From Cellvibrionaceae bacterium (GTDB lineage Bacteria > Pseudomonadota > Gammaproteobacteria > Pseudomonadales > Cellvibrionaceae): 15,494 nt of DNA. The notes under the pieces were generated by a model. That model was given only the letters and a program-made list of their open reading frames with translations. It made no database searches and was not told the origin of the DNA. The stretch is from NCBI GenBank assembly GCA_021151825.1, contig JAGKWQ010000022.1, forward strand, positions 1-15,494, read 5' to 3'. Positions 15,398 to 15,494 of this stretch are shown piece after piece (position 1 is the stretch's first letter; every line of letters begins with the position of its first letter). The translations under genes and the position numbers were made by a program.

Positions 15398-15494
15398 TTA
15401 CTGAATGATCTTGGCTACAACGCCAGCACCAACAGTACGACCACCTTCACGGATAGCGAAGCGCAAGCCTTCTTCCATCGCAATCGGGTGAATC
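15398..15494 (-). CDS. tuf: Elongation factor EF-Tu, 3' end only (begins outside the window)
   Basis: The last 32 codons of an EF-Tu gene read IHPIAMEEGLRFAIREGG, then RTVGAGVVAKIIQ and a TAA stop. This is the conserved end of EF-Tu domain III. It is a different copy from the one starting at 107, because both read on the minus strand and this one lies upstream. It is followed by a hairpin, tRNA-Trp and secE, the order of the tufB-type locus. Confidence 0.96.
   Translation of the reverse strand, partial: IHPIAMEEGLRFAIREGGRTVGAGVVAKIIQ

Overview
The window is one long minus-strand cluster of translation and transcription genes from a gammaproteobacterium. The protein sequences and the order tuf, tRNA-Trp, secE, nusG, rplK, rplA, rplJ, rplL, rpoB, rpoC, rpsL, rpsG, fusA, tuf match Pseudomonas and Cellvibrio relatives better than enterobacteria, because tRNA-Trp lies between tuf and secE. 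The placement near Cellvibrionaceae rests on overall resemblance and was not tested by a search. Every supported gene reads right to left, and long plus-strand frames are antisense shadows.

In transcription order: the 3' end of one EF-Tu gene (15494-15398), a perfect hairpin, tRNA-Trp, and the tightly packed pair secE-nusG. A leader with an attenuator-like hairpin follows, then rplK-rplA one base apart. A structured leader of the L10 type precedes rplJ and rplL, and then come the RNA polymerase genes rpoB and rpoC. Two tandem hairpins, the second with a T-run, close this unit after rpoC. A strong sigma70-type promoter (about 3278-3250) starts the str unit: rpsL, rpsG, fusA and the first 35 codons of a second EF-Tu gene, cut by the window edge.

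Most genes are intact and ordinary, but two are not. (1) rplL has no stop codon: after residue 116 the frame continues through a 17-residue linker into the rpoB start, giving one open frame of 1494 codons. The last L7/L12 strand and the whole rplL-rpoB intergenic region are missing. (2) rpsL is broken: 24 N-terminal codons are followed, in another frame, by the last 37 codons of S12, and about 62 codons between them are gone. Both genes are normally essential, and the two lesions lie about 9 kb apart in an otherwise normal locus. Assembly or sequencing deletions are the simplest explanation; real deletions would need intact copies elsewhere. No unknown system, mobile element, CRISPR array or foreign-looking gene was found.

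No stretch over 300 bases lacks a gene. The two largest gaps (3145-3414 and 12801-13060) hold the terminator, promoter and leader elements listed below.
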